Origin: a bacterium
GTDB lineage: Bacteria; Bacillota; Clostridia; Christensenellales; CAG-138
Length of the DNA stretch: 64,000 nt
Assembly: GCA_022778545.1 (NCBI GenBank)
Contig: JALFDW010000025.1
Location: forward strand, 1-64,000
Direction of reading: 5' to 3'
The position numbers and the translations under genes are program-made. Positions 52,292 to 61,412 of the stretch are shown one piece after another. Each line of letters begins with the position of its first letter. Positions within the stretch are counted from its first letter, which is position 1. The notes beneath the pieces are model-generated. The model was given only the letters and a program-made list of their open reading frames with translations, was not told the origin of the DNA and searched no databases.

Positions 52292-54639
52292 GCGTGCTTG
52301 CATGGCTTGAGGCGATGATCGAACGGCTTGAACCGGCGTTCATGCAGCTTTTGAACATGAGCATCACGGCGGGGTATGTGATCCTTGCTGTACTTCTGGC
52401 ACGGCTGCTGATGCGGCGGCTGCCGAAGCGGTATTCCTACGCGCTCTGGGCGGTGGTCGCATTTCGCCTGCTCTGCCCGGTGAGCATCTCCTCCGTGTTG
52501 AGTATCTTCAACATTGGCATATTCGATATGTCGGCGGCAACGCAGGGGGCGGAGCTCGTTTATATCCCGGGAAATATCGGCATGATGGCCGAGCCTTCCG
52601 TGACGGTCGGCATCCCGCCGCTTAACGCGGCTATCACGGAGAGCCTGCCCATGCCCGAGCCTGTGGCAAGCGTGAACCCGCTGCAGATTTGGCAGATGGC
52701 AGGCACACTTGTCTGGGCGCTCGGCATATTGGCGCTTGTTGTGTGCGCTGCCGTATCGCTCGGGAAGCTGCACCGCCGTGTGCACGGTGCGGTGCGCCTT
52801 GCGGGTACGGAGGATGTGTTTGAGTGCGATGGCATACATTCGCCGTTTGTGCTCGGCTTTTTCCGGCCGCGCATTTATCTGCCGTTCCGGCTGACGGAAA
52901 CGGAGAGCGCCCATGTGCTTGCCCATGAGCGGTTTCACCTGCGCCGGGGCGACCACATTGTGAAGCCGCTTGCGTTCCTGCTCACCGTTGCGTATTGGTT
53001 CAATCCGCTCGTGTGGGTCGCTTATGTCTGCATGTGTGCGGATATGGAAATGCGCTGCGATGAGGCCGTGCTCAGCGTGCTTCCGGCAGGGCAGCATGCG
53101 GATTATAGCATGTCCCTGCTCTCGCTCAGCACAGGGCGGCGCTTTGCTGCCGCAAGCCCGCTCGCCTTTGGGGAAACGGGCGTGAAACGCCGCATCAAAA
53201 ACGCGCTCTCCTTCAAAAAGCCCGCGGCATGGATCGCTGTGCTTGCGGCCGTGGCATGCGTTTGCGTCGCCGTAGCCTGCGGCACGAATGCGGGCGGCAG
53301 AAACGACGCTGCTGAGAAGATGGAGTTCGAGGGTGACGTTTATGCGTTTGACGAATGCCTGTACCTTTCGCTGTTGAGCTCCGACCTGCGTCCGGCAACC
53401 GAGGGGGCTTCTGAGCTTTACCGGATCGAAGGGGACTGCTTTATCATCCTCGATGCAGAGACGCAGGAAACAAAGAAAACGCTTGTGGGTGTGGATTGGA
53501 CGTTTGAGCCTGTGGATGAAGCGGCGTTTGATGCGCTGTTCATGCTGTCGGGCATCGACCTTTCCCCGTACGAATCATGCATGCAATGTGAGCTTGGTGA
53601 AGACTATGTTCTCTATAAAATGGATGATGAAACCTGGCTCGGCAAATTGGGCACGCACGGCGGCTCCCGCATGGGAGAGAAGTATATGTGGAGCCTGTTC
53701 CGGCTCAGCAAAAATGCTGCCTCCGAGTCGTTTTCGATCACGGGCTCCGGGCTGCCGCTTACGCCGCAGCAGCTTCGCACCGGGCGCTATGCTGCGGAGG
53801 ATGGCATGGCATGGTTGGACCTGTATGAGGACGGAACGTTTCAGTTCACCCGTAACATTGCGATGAGCTATGTGCCGGGCGGCACATGGGCCTGTGAAAA
53901 CGGCGTGCTCACGCTGACGGTTTCAGAAAAAGAAATCTATCGCTTCCATGCTGAGGAAGGCGGCGAAGTGCTCCGCTTTGAGGAAGGGGCTGGGATCGAG
54001 GTGGATACGGCTTTTTATTACAGCGGCCCCATTCCGGAAAGCTGGCAGTGGGATACCGTGATATTCCCCTCGGAGGAGGGCGTGGCGGAGTTCCTTGCGG
54101 CGGCGGGCAGCAAGGTGCTGAACACGGGATATGAAAACGACGTTTGCCATAACGTAACACCCATGGATGTCGCAGCGGTTTGGTTCGATCGGTTCCGCAT
54201 CTTCAAATTTGAAAGCTCCTGCGCTTCCTATCTGCTCTATGAGGGGGAGGTCTATCCGCTTGGAATGTGGTTCGGCGGCTGGGGCTTCACGGATGCGGCG
54301 GTCGCGGATCTCAACCGGGATGGAGTGGAGGAGCTGTATTTCACCTGCTCCGCGGGCTCCGGCATGCATTGGGCGCAGGCCGGGTATTTCGACCCGGCAC
54401 GCGGGGAAGTTGCTGTGTTCGATTTTTCGTATTATGCGCAGAATGCGGAGGACGGCAGCGAGCTTGTGCTGCGTTGGGATGCGGAAAGCAGCCTGTGCGT
54501 CTATGCTGCGAAACTTGCTGAAATGAACAGTTTCGTCAGCTTTACCCTTTCGCCCACAGGAAAAAAGCTCGGGCAGATCTCCTGCACGGAAGGGGAGATT
54601 TGGCTGACGGAACTCAACGCGCAGGAATTTGGAACCTGA
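52288..54639 (+). CDS. M56 family membrane metalloprotease with large extracellular domain
   Basis: A 783-aa protein. N-terminal helices and a zinc protease domain with HERFH at residues 213-217, and MEMRCDEAVLSVLP, match M56/BlaR1. A last helix (about 312-332) ends in ACG. The remaining 450 residues are extracytoplasmic and not a penicillin-binding domain. They include several beta-rich segments and a calcium-type DLNRDGVEELYF loop (FG-GAP-like). The ligand is unknown. It pairs with the BlaI gene upstream and faces a terminator downstream. Confidence 0.87.
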   Translation: MSVLAWLEAMIERLEPAFMQLLNMSITAGYVILAVLLARLLMRRLPKRYSYALWAVVAFRLLCPVSISSVLSIFNIGIFDMSAATQGAELVYIPGNIGMMAEPSVTVGIPPLNAAITESLPMPEPVASVNPLQIWQMAGTLVWALGILALVVCAAVSLGKLHRRVHGAVRLAGTEDVFECDGIHSPFVLGFFRPRIYLPFRLTETESAHVLAHERFHLRRGDHIVKPLAFLLTVAYWFNPLVWVAYVCMCADMEMRCDEAVLSVLPAGQHADYSMSLLSLSTGRRFAAASPLAFGETGVKRRIKNALSFKKPAAWIAVLAAVACVCVAVACGTNAGGRNDAAEKMEFEGDVYAFDECLYLSLLSSDLRPATEGASELYRIEGDCFIILDAETQETKKTLVGVDWTFEPVDEAAFDALFMLSGIDLSPYESCMQCELGEDYVLYKMDDETWLGKLGTHGGSRMGEKYMWSLFRLSKNAASESFSITGSGLPLTPQQLRTGRYAAEDGMAWLDLYEDGTFQFTRNIAMSYVPGGTWACENGVLTLTVSEKEIYRFHAEEGGEVLRFEEGAGIEVDTAFYYSGPIPESWQWDTVIFPSEEGVAEFLAAAGSKVLNTGYENDVCHNVTPMDVAAVWFDRFRIFKFESSCASYLLYEGEVYPLGMWFGGWGFTDAAVADLNRDGVEELYFTCSAGSGMHWAQAGYFDPARGEVAVFDFSYYAQNAEDGSELVLRWDAESSLCVYAAKLAEMNSFVSFTLSPTGKKLGQISCTEGEIWLTELNAQEFGT

Positions 54640-54652
54640 TTGGCTTGAAAAT

Positions 54653-54681
54653 AAAAAGGACGGTTTTGCCGCCCTTTTTTA
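54653..54681. terminator. Terminator between M56 gene and phoR-like gene
   Basis: AAAAAGG-a-CGG pairs with CCG-c-CCTTTTTT across a TTTTG-type loop (54653-54680). The A and T runs on both sides make it work in both directions for the convergent genes. Confidence 0.75.
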
Positions 54682-54692
54682 ATAGGGGTTTA

Positions 54693-56339
54693 TCAGAAAG
54701 TAATCGTCACGGTCGTGCCTTTCCCGAGCTCGCTTTCAAGCGTGACCTGGGCGTTGTGGAACGCCGCGCCGTGCTTGACAATGGAAAGGCCGAGGCCCGT
54801 GCCGCCGATCTCCTTGGAGTGGCTCTTGTCCACGCGGTAGAAACGCTCGAACACGCGCTCACGATCGGCGGCGGGGATGCCGATGCCGTCATCCGCCACA
54901 CGCACCACAGCATGCCCATTCTCTTCGGAAACGGAGACGCGCACATGCCCGTTTTCGCGGTTGTACTTGATCGCGTTGTCACAGAGGTTGAAGATCATTT
55001 CGTCCAGCACCTGTGAAACGCCGTTTACGGACACTGGCCCGCCCAAAAGCGTGAGCGTGATCCCTCGCTTTTCTGCAGCGGTTTTCAGCCTGCCCAGCAC
55101 GGAGCCTGCAAGGTCGTAAAGGTTCACGGGCGCTTTTTCCAGGGGAATGGAATCCTCATCGAGCTGCGAAAGGCGCATGATGTCGCCGATGAGCGTGATG
55201 AGCCGCTGTGCTTCGTCGTAAATATTGCCTGCGAAATGCGGGATGTCCTCCGGCTTCACAAAGCCGTTTTTGATGATCTCCGCCGTGCCGGAAATGGAGG
55301 TGAGCGGCGTTTTCAGCTCGTGCGATACGTTCGCGGTGAATTCGCGGCGCATGCTTTCGCGGGCGTGCTTTTCCGTGATGTCGAGGATGACGAGCACTGC
55401 GCCGGCGATGTGTTCCTCGTGGCAGACCGGGTTGGCTATGATCTGGAAATAGCGGCCTTCCCGCTCAAAAAGCTGCTCGTTATGCTCGCCGGAAAGCGAA
55501 AGCTCCACAGCTTTGCGGAATCCCTCGCTGCGGTTGAGCGCAAGCACGCTCTGCCGTTTGCTCACGGCTTCCGCACCAAGCAGCCAGAGCGCGCTCGTGT
55601 TGTAGGAAAGAAGATCCGTGCGGCCGTCGATCACGAGGAAGCCCTCGCTCATGTTTTCGGTGATTGCCGTGAATTCCGCCTGCTTGCGCTGAAGCTCCTG
55701 AATCTGGCTGTCGATCACGCGGTTCTGGTTATAGATCCTGGAAAGCAGGGGAGAGAGCTCTTCATAGACCTCGCTTTGCTCCGGGTGTTCCAAATCGATG
55801 GCGTTGACCGGGCGCAGGATGCGCTTTGCAAGCGCGGAGGCCAGCACGCCGGAAAGGATGGCCGCAAGCACGAAGATGACAATCACGGGCGAGAGCAGGC
55901 CCATGATGAGCACCCAGACGGAATGCTGTGCGGAGGAAACGCGCAGCACCGTGCCATCCTCAAGGCGGGTGGCGAAATAGATGCGCCGTTCATCAAACGT
56001 CGTGGAATAGCGCGTGCTCTGGCCGGAGCCGTTTGTAAGCGCTTCCCGGATCTCTTCGCGGTCAGCGTGGTTTTCCATGGCGGCAGCTTCGGAATCGCTG
56101 TCGTAAAGCACAGTGCCGTCCGCAGCCACCCAGGTGATGCGGTTTGTGCCGTGAAGCCCGTTGAAATACGCGGCGCCGCTTTGCGCAAGCCCCTGGGCGA
56201 TGTAGGTGGCTTCGCTTTGCAGCTCCGCTTGGATCTGCTGGCCCAGGTGCTCATAAAGCATGCCGAAGATCAGGATGAAGCTGGCGAGCAGCACTGCCGT
56301 GGCAACGAGAAAGATAGAGCGAAAGATCCGCGCTGTCAT
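54693..56339 (-). CDS. phoR: PhoR-like sensor histidine kinase
   Basis: A 548-aa kinase. Two membrane helices (about 9-30 and 140-165) flank an extracytoplasmic sensor of about 110 residues. A PAS-type domain (about 225-325) precedes the H-box with His340 (VSHELKTPLT). The ATPase domain has N, G1 and G2 boxes (FNLCDNAIKYN, VADDGIGIP, GTGLGLSIVKH). It should phosphorylate the adjacent regulator in response to phosphate limitation sensed via Pst/PhoU. It overlaps the regulator gene by four bases. Confidence 0.92.
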   Translation of the reverse strand: MTARIFRSIFLVATAVLLASFILIFGMLYEHLGQQIQAELQSEATYIAQGLAQSGAAYFNGLHGTNRITWVAADGTVLYDSDSEAAAMENHADREEIREALTNGSGQSTRYSTTFDERRIYFATRLEDGTVLRVSSAQHSVWVLIMGLLSPVIVIFVLAAILSGVLASALAKRILRPVNAIDLEHPEQSEVYEELSPLLSRIYNQNRVIDSQIQELQRKQAEFTAITENMSEGFLVIDGRTDLLSYNTSALWLLGAEAVSKRQSVLALNRSEGFRKAVELSLSGEHNEQLFEREGRYFQIIANPVCHEEHIAGAVLVILDITEKHARESMRREFTANVSHELKTPLTSISGTAEIIKNGFVKPEDIPHFAGNIYDEAQRLITLIGDIMRLSQLDEDSIPLEKAPVNLYDLAGSVLGRLKTAAEKRGITLTLLGGPVSVNGVSQVLDEMIFNLCDNAIKYNRENGHVRVSVSEENGHAVVRVADDGIGIPAADRERVFERFYRVDKSHSKEIGGTGLGLSIVKHGAAFHNAQVTLESELGKGTTVTITF

Positions 56340-57013
56340 GCTTCCTCCCCTCCGATCTTGTATCCGATGCCGCGCACGGTCTGGATCAGTGCGCCGCAGG
56401 GGCCGAGCTTCTGCCGGAGCGTGCGGACATGCACATCCACGGTGCGGCTTTCGCCGTCAAACGCATAGCCCCAGATGCGGTCGAGAAGCTGCGCGCGCGT
56501 GAGCACGATGCCGCTGTTTTCGAGCAGCATGCAGAGGAGCTCGAACTCCTTGAGCGTCAGCGTTACATTCTGCCCGTCCACGCGCACGATGTGTTTGGCG
56601 GGGCAGACATACAGGCTGCCGAGCGTGTAATCCCGCTCGACGCGTTCTTCCTCCGTGCGGCGCAGGAGCGCCTTGATGCGGGCGAGCAGTTCCATCATGC
56701 CAAAGGGCTTCGGGATGTAATCATCCGCGCCGCTATCAAGGCCGAGCACTTTGTCAAATTCCGTGCTTTTTGCGGTGAGCATGATGATGGGGATGCGCCG
56801 CGTGCTGGAAGCACTTCGCAGGCGCTTGAGCACGGAAAGGCCATCCTCCTCCGGCAGCATGATGTCGAGCAGCACGAGCGACGGAATACGCTGTTCCAGC
56901 GCCTCCCAAAAGGCAGAAGGTCGCTCGAAGCCTTGCGCCTCAAGCCCCTGGCTGTTGAGCGTATAAATGACGAATTCCCGGATGCTGTTGTCATCCTCGA
57001 GAAGATAGATCAT
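56336..57013 (-). CDS. OmpR-family response regulator (PhoB/PhoP-like)
   Basis: A 225-aa regulator. The receiver domain has the phosphoacceptor Asp50 (LVLLDIMLPE), acidic pair at 7-8, and the conserved Lys in LTAK. The C-terminal winged helix (about 130-225) binds DNA. It is encoded between phoU and the kinase gene, so it is the phosphate-response regulator of this operon. The direct repeats before pstS are its likely binding site. Confidence 0.92.
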   Translation of the reverse strand: MIYLLEDDNSIREFVIYTLNSQGLEAQGFERPSAFWEALEQRIPSLVLLDIMLPEEDGLSVLKRLRSASSTRRIPIIMLTAKSTEFDKVLGLDSGADDYIPKPFGMMELLARIKALLRRTEEERVERDYTLGSLYVCPAKHIVRVDGQNVTLTLKEFELLCMLLENSGIVLTRAQLLDRIWGYAFDGESRTVDVHVRTLRQKLGPCGALIQTVRGIGYKIGGEEA

Positions 57014-57019
57014 GCGGTA

Positions 57020-57673
57020 TTATACCCCCTCGTTTGACATGTGTTTTCCCGTGAGTGAAAACTCGACCCATTCCGCGATGTTGACCGCGTGGTCGCCGAT
57101 GCGCTCGAAATATTTTGCGACCATCAGCAGGTCGATGCACAGTTCACCGTTGCGGCCGTCCTCGGCGATGAGGCCGATGAGCTCCCGCCGCACGGCGGCA
57201 AACAGATCGTCTACCACATCGTCATAGCGCATCACGTCGTGGGCAAGCGTAAGGTCTTTCTTCACGAAAGAGTCGATGCTGTCCGTCACCATCTTGCCGG
57301 TGGCCTTTGCCATATCCGCGATGTGCACTTTGCTCCTGCTGTTGTTTTTGCCGATGTACCGGGTGATCTCCGAAATGTCCGCGGCCTGGTCGCCGATGCG
57401 CTCCATGTCGGAGATCATCTTGAGCGCGGCGGAGATGACGCGCAGGTCGCGCGCCACAGGCTGCTGCTTGAGCAGGAGCTTGATGCAGAGCTGCTCGATC
57501 TCTCGCTCTTTCTGGTCGATCTCCGCATCCACCGCGACGGCCTTTTCGGCGGAAGCGGCGCTGCCCTCCAAAAGCGCTTGCGTTGCAAAGCCGATGGCCT
57601 CCTCGCACAGCGCGCCCATCCGGATCAATTCTACGTTGAGCAGTTCCAGCTGCTCGTCGAACTGGTTGCGCAT
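57020..57673 (-). CDS. phoU: Phosphate transport regulator PhoU
   Basis: A 217-aa all-helical protein of two PhoU repeats (LMQ..ALCEEAIGFATQALLEG and a second beginning MVTDSIDSFVKKD), each with an acidic metal-site motif (DRIGDQAADI-like MERIGDQAADI and FERIGDHAVNI). PhoU damps Pst uptake and switches off the kinase in high phosphate. It overlaps the pstB stop by one base. Confidence 0.95.
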   Translation of the reverse strand: MRNQFDEQLELLNVELIRMGALCEEAIGFATQALLEGSAASAEKAVAVDAEIDQKEREIEQLCIKLLLKQQPVARDLRVISAALKMISDMERIGDQAADISEITRYIGKNNSRSKVHIADMAKATGKMVTDSIDSFVKKDLTLAHDVMRYDDVVDDLFAAVRRELIGLIAEDGRNGELCIDLLMVAKYFERIGDHAVNIAEWVEFSLTGKHMSNEGV

Positions 57674-58422
57674 TATCCAAACCTCCCTGTGATGTAATCT
57701 TCCGTGCGCCGATCCTTCGGCACGGAGAAGATGGTTTCCGTGTCCCCGAATTCAATGACCTCGCCAAGAAGGAAGAACGCTGTTTTGTCCGAAATGCGGG
57801 CGGCCTGCTGCATGTTATGGGTCACGATAATAATAGTATAATCTTTTTTTAACTCTGCAACAAGGTCTTCGATTTTTGAGGTCGAGATAGGGTCAAGCGC
57901 GCTTGTGGGCTCGTCCATCAGGAGTACGTCCGGCTCCACGGCGAGCGCCCGGGCGATGCAGAGCCGCTGCTGCTGCCCGCCGGACATGCCGAGCGCGCTC
58001 TTTTTGAGCCTGTCCTTCGTTTCATCCCAAATGGCGGCGCTGCGGAGCGAACGCTCCACGATGTCGTCCAGCTTCACTTTGGAGCGTATGCCGTGGGTGC
58101 GCGGGCCATAGGCGATGTTATCATAAATGCTCATGGGGAAGGGGTTGGGTTTTTGAAATACCATGCCTACGCGGCGGCGCAGCAGGTTTACATCCATTCC
58201 ACGATAGATGTTTTCCCCGTCAAGCAGCACCTCGCCGGTGATGCGGCAGCCTTCCACAAGGTCGTTCATGCGGTTCAGGGATTTGAGCAGTGTGGATTTG
58301 CCGCACCCCGAAGGGCCGATGAATGCGGTGACCTCGTTTGCGCCGATATGGAGCTCCACGTTTTTAAGGGCGTGGAAATCACCGTAATACAGGTTGAGGT
58401 CTTTGATCGAAAATTTGTCCAT
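57673..58422 (-). CDS. pstB: Phosphate ABC transporter ATP-binding protein PstB
   Basis: A 249-aa ATPase. It has Walker A (GPSGCGKST), Q-loop ([19 protein letters not shown]), signature ([15 protein letters not shown]), Walker B ([16 protein letters not shown]) and the switch His (IVTHNMQQA). The PFPMSIYDN segment is typical of PstB. Confidence 0.98.
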   Translation of the reverse strand: MDKFSIKDLNLYYGDFHALKNVELHIGANEVTAFIGPSGCGKSTLLKSLNRMNDLVEGCRITGEVLLDGENIYRGMDVNLLRRRVGMVFQKPNPFPMSIYDNIAYGPRTHGIRSKVKLDDIVERSLRSAAIWDETKDRLKKSALGMSGGQQQRLCIARALAVEPDVLLMDEPTSALDPISTSKIEDLVAELKKDYTIIIVTHNMQQAARISDKTAFFLLGEVIEFGDTETIFSVPKDRRTEDYITGRFG

Positions 58423-58428
58423 AAGCTG

Positions 58429-59307
58429 TTACCTCTGCTTTGCTGTAACTTTTTTTGCGAGCCAGCCGGAAAGCGCGTTGATGCCGACGACCATCACGAG
58501 CAGCACGACTGCGGTGGCGTAAGCCTGTTCCGTGTAAAGACCGTTGGAAAGGAGCGCGTACATGTGCACGGCGAGCGTCCTGCCGGAACCCATGAGCGAG
58601 GTTGGAACGCCCGCAACGGTGCCGGAGGTGTAGATAAGCGCCGCCGTTTCGCCTACGATCCTGCCGATGGCGAGGATCACGCCCGAAAGAATTCCCGGCA
58701 CGGCCGATGGCAGCACGATGCGGAACACCGTCCGCAGTCGCCCTGCGCCAAGCCCGAAGCTGCCTTCGCGGTAGGAATCCGGTACGGCCTTGAGCGCTTC
58801 CTCCGTCGTGCGCAGGATCAGCGGCAGGATCATGATCGCAAGCGTGATGGCGCCGCTCAGGAGCGAATAGCCGAACCCGCAGGCGATGACGAGAAAAAGA
58901 TACCCAAACAGGCCATATACGATGGAGGGAATGCCCTGCAGCGTTTCCGCTGTGACGCGCACGAGCGACACGAGTTTATTGCCGCGCTTTGCGTATTCCA
59001 CAAGGTAGATCGCGGAGCATACGCCCACAGGAACGGCCATGAGCAGGGAGAGCACCGTCATGGTGATGGTATTGATGATCGCCGGCAGCATGGAGACGTT
59101 TTCCGTGGTGTACTTCCATGCAAACAGGGAAGGCTTGAGGTTCGGGATGCCCTTTATGAGGATGTAGGCCACGAGCGCTATGAGCACGAACACCGTGATG
59201 GCGGCGGAGAGCGTCACGGCAAGGCGCAGCAGAAGGGAAAGCGGTCTGTGCCGGTATGCCTGCCAGCGCTCCCGGCGGCTTTCGCGGTTGATTGCCTGAA
59301 CTTCCAT
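58429..59307 (-). CDS. pstA: Phosphate ABC transporter permease PstA
   Basis: A 292-aa membrane protein with six helices. It carries the EAA-type loop (EALKAVPDSYREGSFGLGAGRLRTVFRIVLP in part) and GIPSIVYGLFG typical of PstA. Six bases separate it from pstB and three from pstC, so the genes are tightly coupled. Confidence 0.97.
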   Translation of the reverse strand: MEVQAINRESRRERWQAYRHRPLSLLLRLAVTLSAAITVFVLIALVAYILIKGIPNLKPSLFAWKYTTENVSMLPAIINTITMTVLSLLMAVPVGVCSAIYLVEYAKRGNKLVSLVRVTAETLQGIPSIVYGLFGYLFLVIACGFGYSLLSGAITLAIMILPLILRTTEEALKAVPDSYREGSFGLGAGRLRTVFRIVLPSAVPGILSGVILAIGRIVGETAALIYTSGTVAGVPTSLMGSGRTLAVHMYALLSNGLYTEQAYATAVVLLVMVVGINALSGWLAKKVTAKQR

Positions 59308-59310
59308 GGT

Positions 59311-60189
59311 TTATCCCTCCTTTTTCTTTATGGCGGAGAAAGCGAGGTTGATGATGAGCACGAACACGAAGAGCACGACCGCCGTTGCGATCAGCGCTTC
59401 ACGGTGCATGCCCTCCGCATACCCCATTTCCACGACGATGTTGGAGGTCAGCGTGCGCACGCCGCTTAAGATACTGTCGGGCAGGATGGCCTGGTTGCCT
59501 GCCACCATCTTCACGGCGGTCGCCTCGCCGATGGCGCGGCCGACGCCGAGGATCACCCCGGCGAGGATGCCGGATTTTGCTGCGGGCAGCACGGCGAAAA
59601 AGACGCTGCGCTCATGCGTTGCGCCGAGCGCGAGCGCGCCTTCATAGTAGCTTTCCGGCACGGCGCGGATCGCGCTTTCGGAAACGCTGATGATCGTGGG
59701 CAGGATCATGATGCCGAGCATGATCGATGCGGTGAGGATGTTCTTTCCGCCGCTCGCACCTGTGAGCTGCTGTATCAGCGGTACGATCACGACAAGCCCG
59801 AAGAAGCCGTATACGATGGAAGGAATCCCGGCGAGCAGGTCAATGAGCGGCTTGAGCACGGCGTAAAGCTGTTTCGGGCAGAAGCGCGCCAGGTACACGG
59901 CGCAGAGAATGCCGATGGGGACGCCGATGAGGATCGCCCCGGCGGTCACATACAGGCTCCCGACGATCATCGGGAGGATGCCGTAAAGGTCGTTGAGCGG
60001 CTTCCATGTTGTGCCGAGCAGGAAATTGGCAGGGCCGATCTTTGCGATGGTCGGGAGGCCGTTCGCGAACATGAATACGCAGATGAGCACGACGGCAATG
60101 ATCGAGATGCAGGCTGTCAGCAGGAAAACGATGTGCATCAGCGTCTCGCGTGCCTTCGCAGGGTGTCCCGCGCGTTTTTTCTGTGTCAT
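59311..60189 (-). CDS. pstC: Phosphate ABC transporter permease PstC
   Basis: A 292-aa membrane protein with six helices and GIPSIVYGFFGLV plus the loop AIRAVPESYYEGALALGATH. The family heterodimer PstCA forms the channel. AAGGAGC precedes the start. An intercistronic hairpin separates it from pstS. Confidence 0.97.
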   Translation of the reverse strand: MTQKKRAGHPAKARETLMHIVFLLTACISIIAVVLICVFMFANGLPTIAKIGPANFLLGTTWKPLNDLYGILPMIVGSLYVTAGAILIGVPIGILCAVYLARFCPKQLYAVLKPLIDLLAGIPSIVYGFFGLVVIVPLIQQLTGASGGKNILTASIMLGIMILPTIISVSESAIRAVPESYYEGALALGATHERSVFFAVLPAAKSGILAGVILGVGRAIGEATAVKMVAGNQAILPDSILSGVRTLTSNIVVEMGYAEGMHREALIATAVVLFVFVLIINLAFSAIKKKEG

Positions 60190-60218
60190 AGAAGCTCCTT
60201 ATCCAGGTTATGCCGATG

Positions 60219-60238
60219 CGGGCCGGAGGTCCGGCCCG
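60219..60238 (-). other. Intercistronic hairpin between pstS and pstC
   Basis: CGGGCCGG (60219-60226), loop AGGT, CCGGCCCG (60231-60238): a perfect 8-bp GC stem with no T-run. It probably stabilises pstS mRNA so that more binding protein is made than permease. Confidence 0.55.
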
Positions 60239-60268
60239 TGGCGTGTATTGGGTATTATGGAAGTTTGC

Positions 60269-61126
60269 TTATTTCACTTCGCTCCAGTCGGTGAGCTCAC
60301 CCATGAATATCGCGCGCACCTGGTCGCTCGTGAGGCCGCTGCGCTCACTTTCAGTGTTTACGATCACCGCGATGCCGTCAAGTGCGATGGCGGTGGGGGT
60401 AAGCCCGGCTTCCAGTTCGCTGTCCTTCAGGTCGCGGGAGGCCATGCCGATGTCGCAGAGGCCTTCGATCGCGGATTTCATGCCGTTGGAGGAATCGCTC
60501 TGCTGGATGTCGATGGTCAGGTTGGGGTTGATGGCGTTGTAAGCTTCCTTCAGCTTCTCCATCACCGGGGTGACGGAGGAGGAACCTGCGACGACGATCT
60601 TGCCGCTGACGCTTCCGCCTGTGAATGCGCCGGTGTTACCTTCGCTGATGCAGTTGGCCTTTTCAACCACAGCCTGGCCTTCCGCGCTCAGGATGAAGTT
60701 GAGGAAGTCCTGTGCTTCCGGGCTCACGTTTGCAAGCGTTGCCACGTTGAAGGGGCGGGCGATCTTGTAGGTGCCGTTCTTGACGTTTTCCGCAGTTGCA
60801 TCCATGCCATCGATCTGCAGCGCCTTCACGGTGTCGTTCAGGGAGCCGAGGGAGATATAGCCGATCGCAGCCTTGTTGCCGGCGATGGTCTGCATCATGA
60901 CGGAGGTGCTGTCAGTCACTTCGGCGGTCTCAACGGTGTGATCGATCTTTTCGCCCGCTTCGTTCTTCTGCTCGATGCCGAACAGCTCGATGAACGCGCC
61001 GCGCGTGCCGGAGCCTTCTTCACGGGAGACGACATAGATCGCGGTGGATTCGGAAGTCTTGCCGCATCCTGCAGCAAGGGTGAGCAGCATCAGTGCCGTA
61101 AGAGCAAGTGCGATGAATTTCTTCAT
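60269..61126 (-). CDS. pstS: Phosphate ABC transporter substrate-binding lipoprotein PstS
   Basis: A 285-aa lipoprotein. The signal peptide ends in LAAGC (lipid-attached Cys near 20). The mature protein has the PBP type II fold of PstS, with VAGSSSVTPVMEKLKEAY and SREEGSGTRGAFIELF forming the phosphate site. ATG 61126 follows AGAAGGA; the longer frame upstream is not homologous. It is the first gene of the Pst operon, behind probable Pho-box repeats. Confidence 0.97.
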   Translation of the reverse strand: MKKFIALALTALMLLTLAAGCGKTSESTAIYVVSREEGSGTRGAFIELFGIEQKNEAGEKIDHTVETAEVTDSTSVMMQTIAGNKAAIGYISLGSLNDTVKALQIDGMDATAENVKNGTYKIARPFNVATLANVSPEAQDFLNFILSAEGQAVVEKANCISEGNTGAFTGGSVSGKIVVAGSSSVTPVMEKLKEAYNAINPNLTIDIQQSDSSNGMKSAIEGLCDIGMASRDLKDSELEAGLTPTAIALDGIAVIVNTESERSGLTSDQVRAIFMGELTDWSEVK

Positions 61127-61174
61127 TGTGTGATATCCTTCTTTCTTTTGTTGTTTTCTCTTTCTTACGGGCAT

Positions 61175-61229
61175 ATCATACGGTGTTTGGGTTAAAGGCA
61201 AAAGCACAGCAAGGTTAAACCTGTGTAAA
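61175..61229 (-). promoter_or_regulatory. pstS promoter with Pho-box-like direct repeats
   Basis: Read on the minus strand, TTTACA (plus 61224-61229), TTTAAC (61214-61219) and TTTAAC (61191-61196) recur at intervals of 10 and 23 bases, with a weak TGTGCT copy between. TATGAT (plus 61175-61180) is the -10. Direct repeats about 11 bases apart are how PhoP-type regulators bind. Confidence 0.6.
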
Positions 61230-61290
61230 ACGACCGGGCAAAAATGTATGGGCACTTGTTGTGTCAGCGGTAGATTTCTTATTTTTATGA

Positions 61291-61296
61291 TATACT
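61291..61296 (+). promoter_or_regulatory. -10 element of the acetyltransferase gene
   Basis: TATACT lies about 120 bases before the gene in AT-rich DNA. No clear -35 is seen, so this is a weak call. Confidence 0.35.
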
Positions 61297-61412
61297 ATGT
61301 TCAACGAAAGAGTGGGATAAACCGGAATTTGCAGGGACAGTTGATCTCTGCTGATTGCGATTCAATGTGAAAAGCATTAATCAAATGAAAAGTACGAATT
61401 TGAGAAGAGGAT

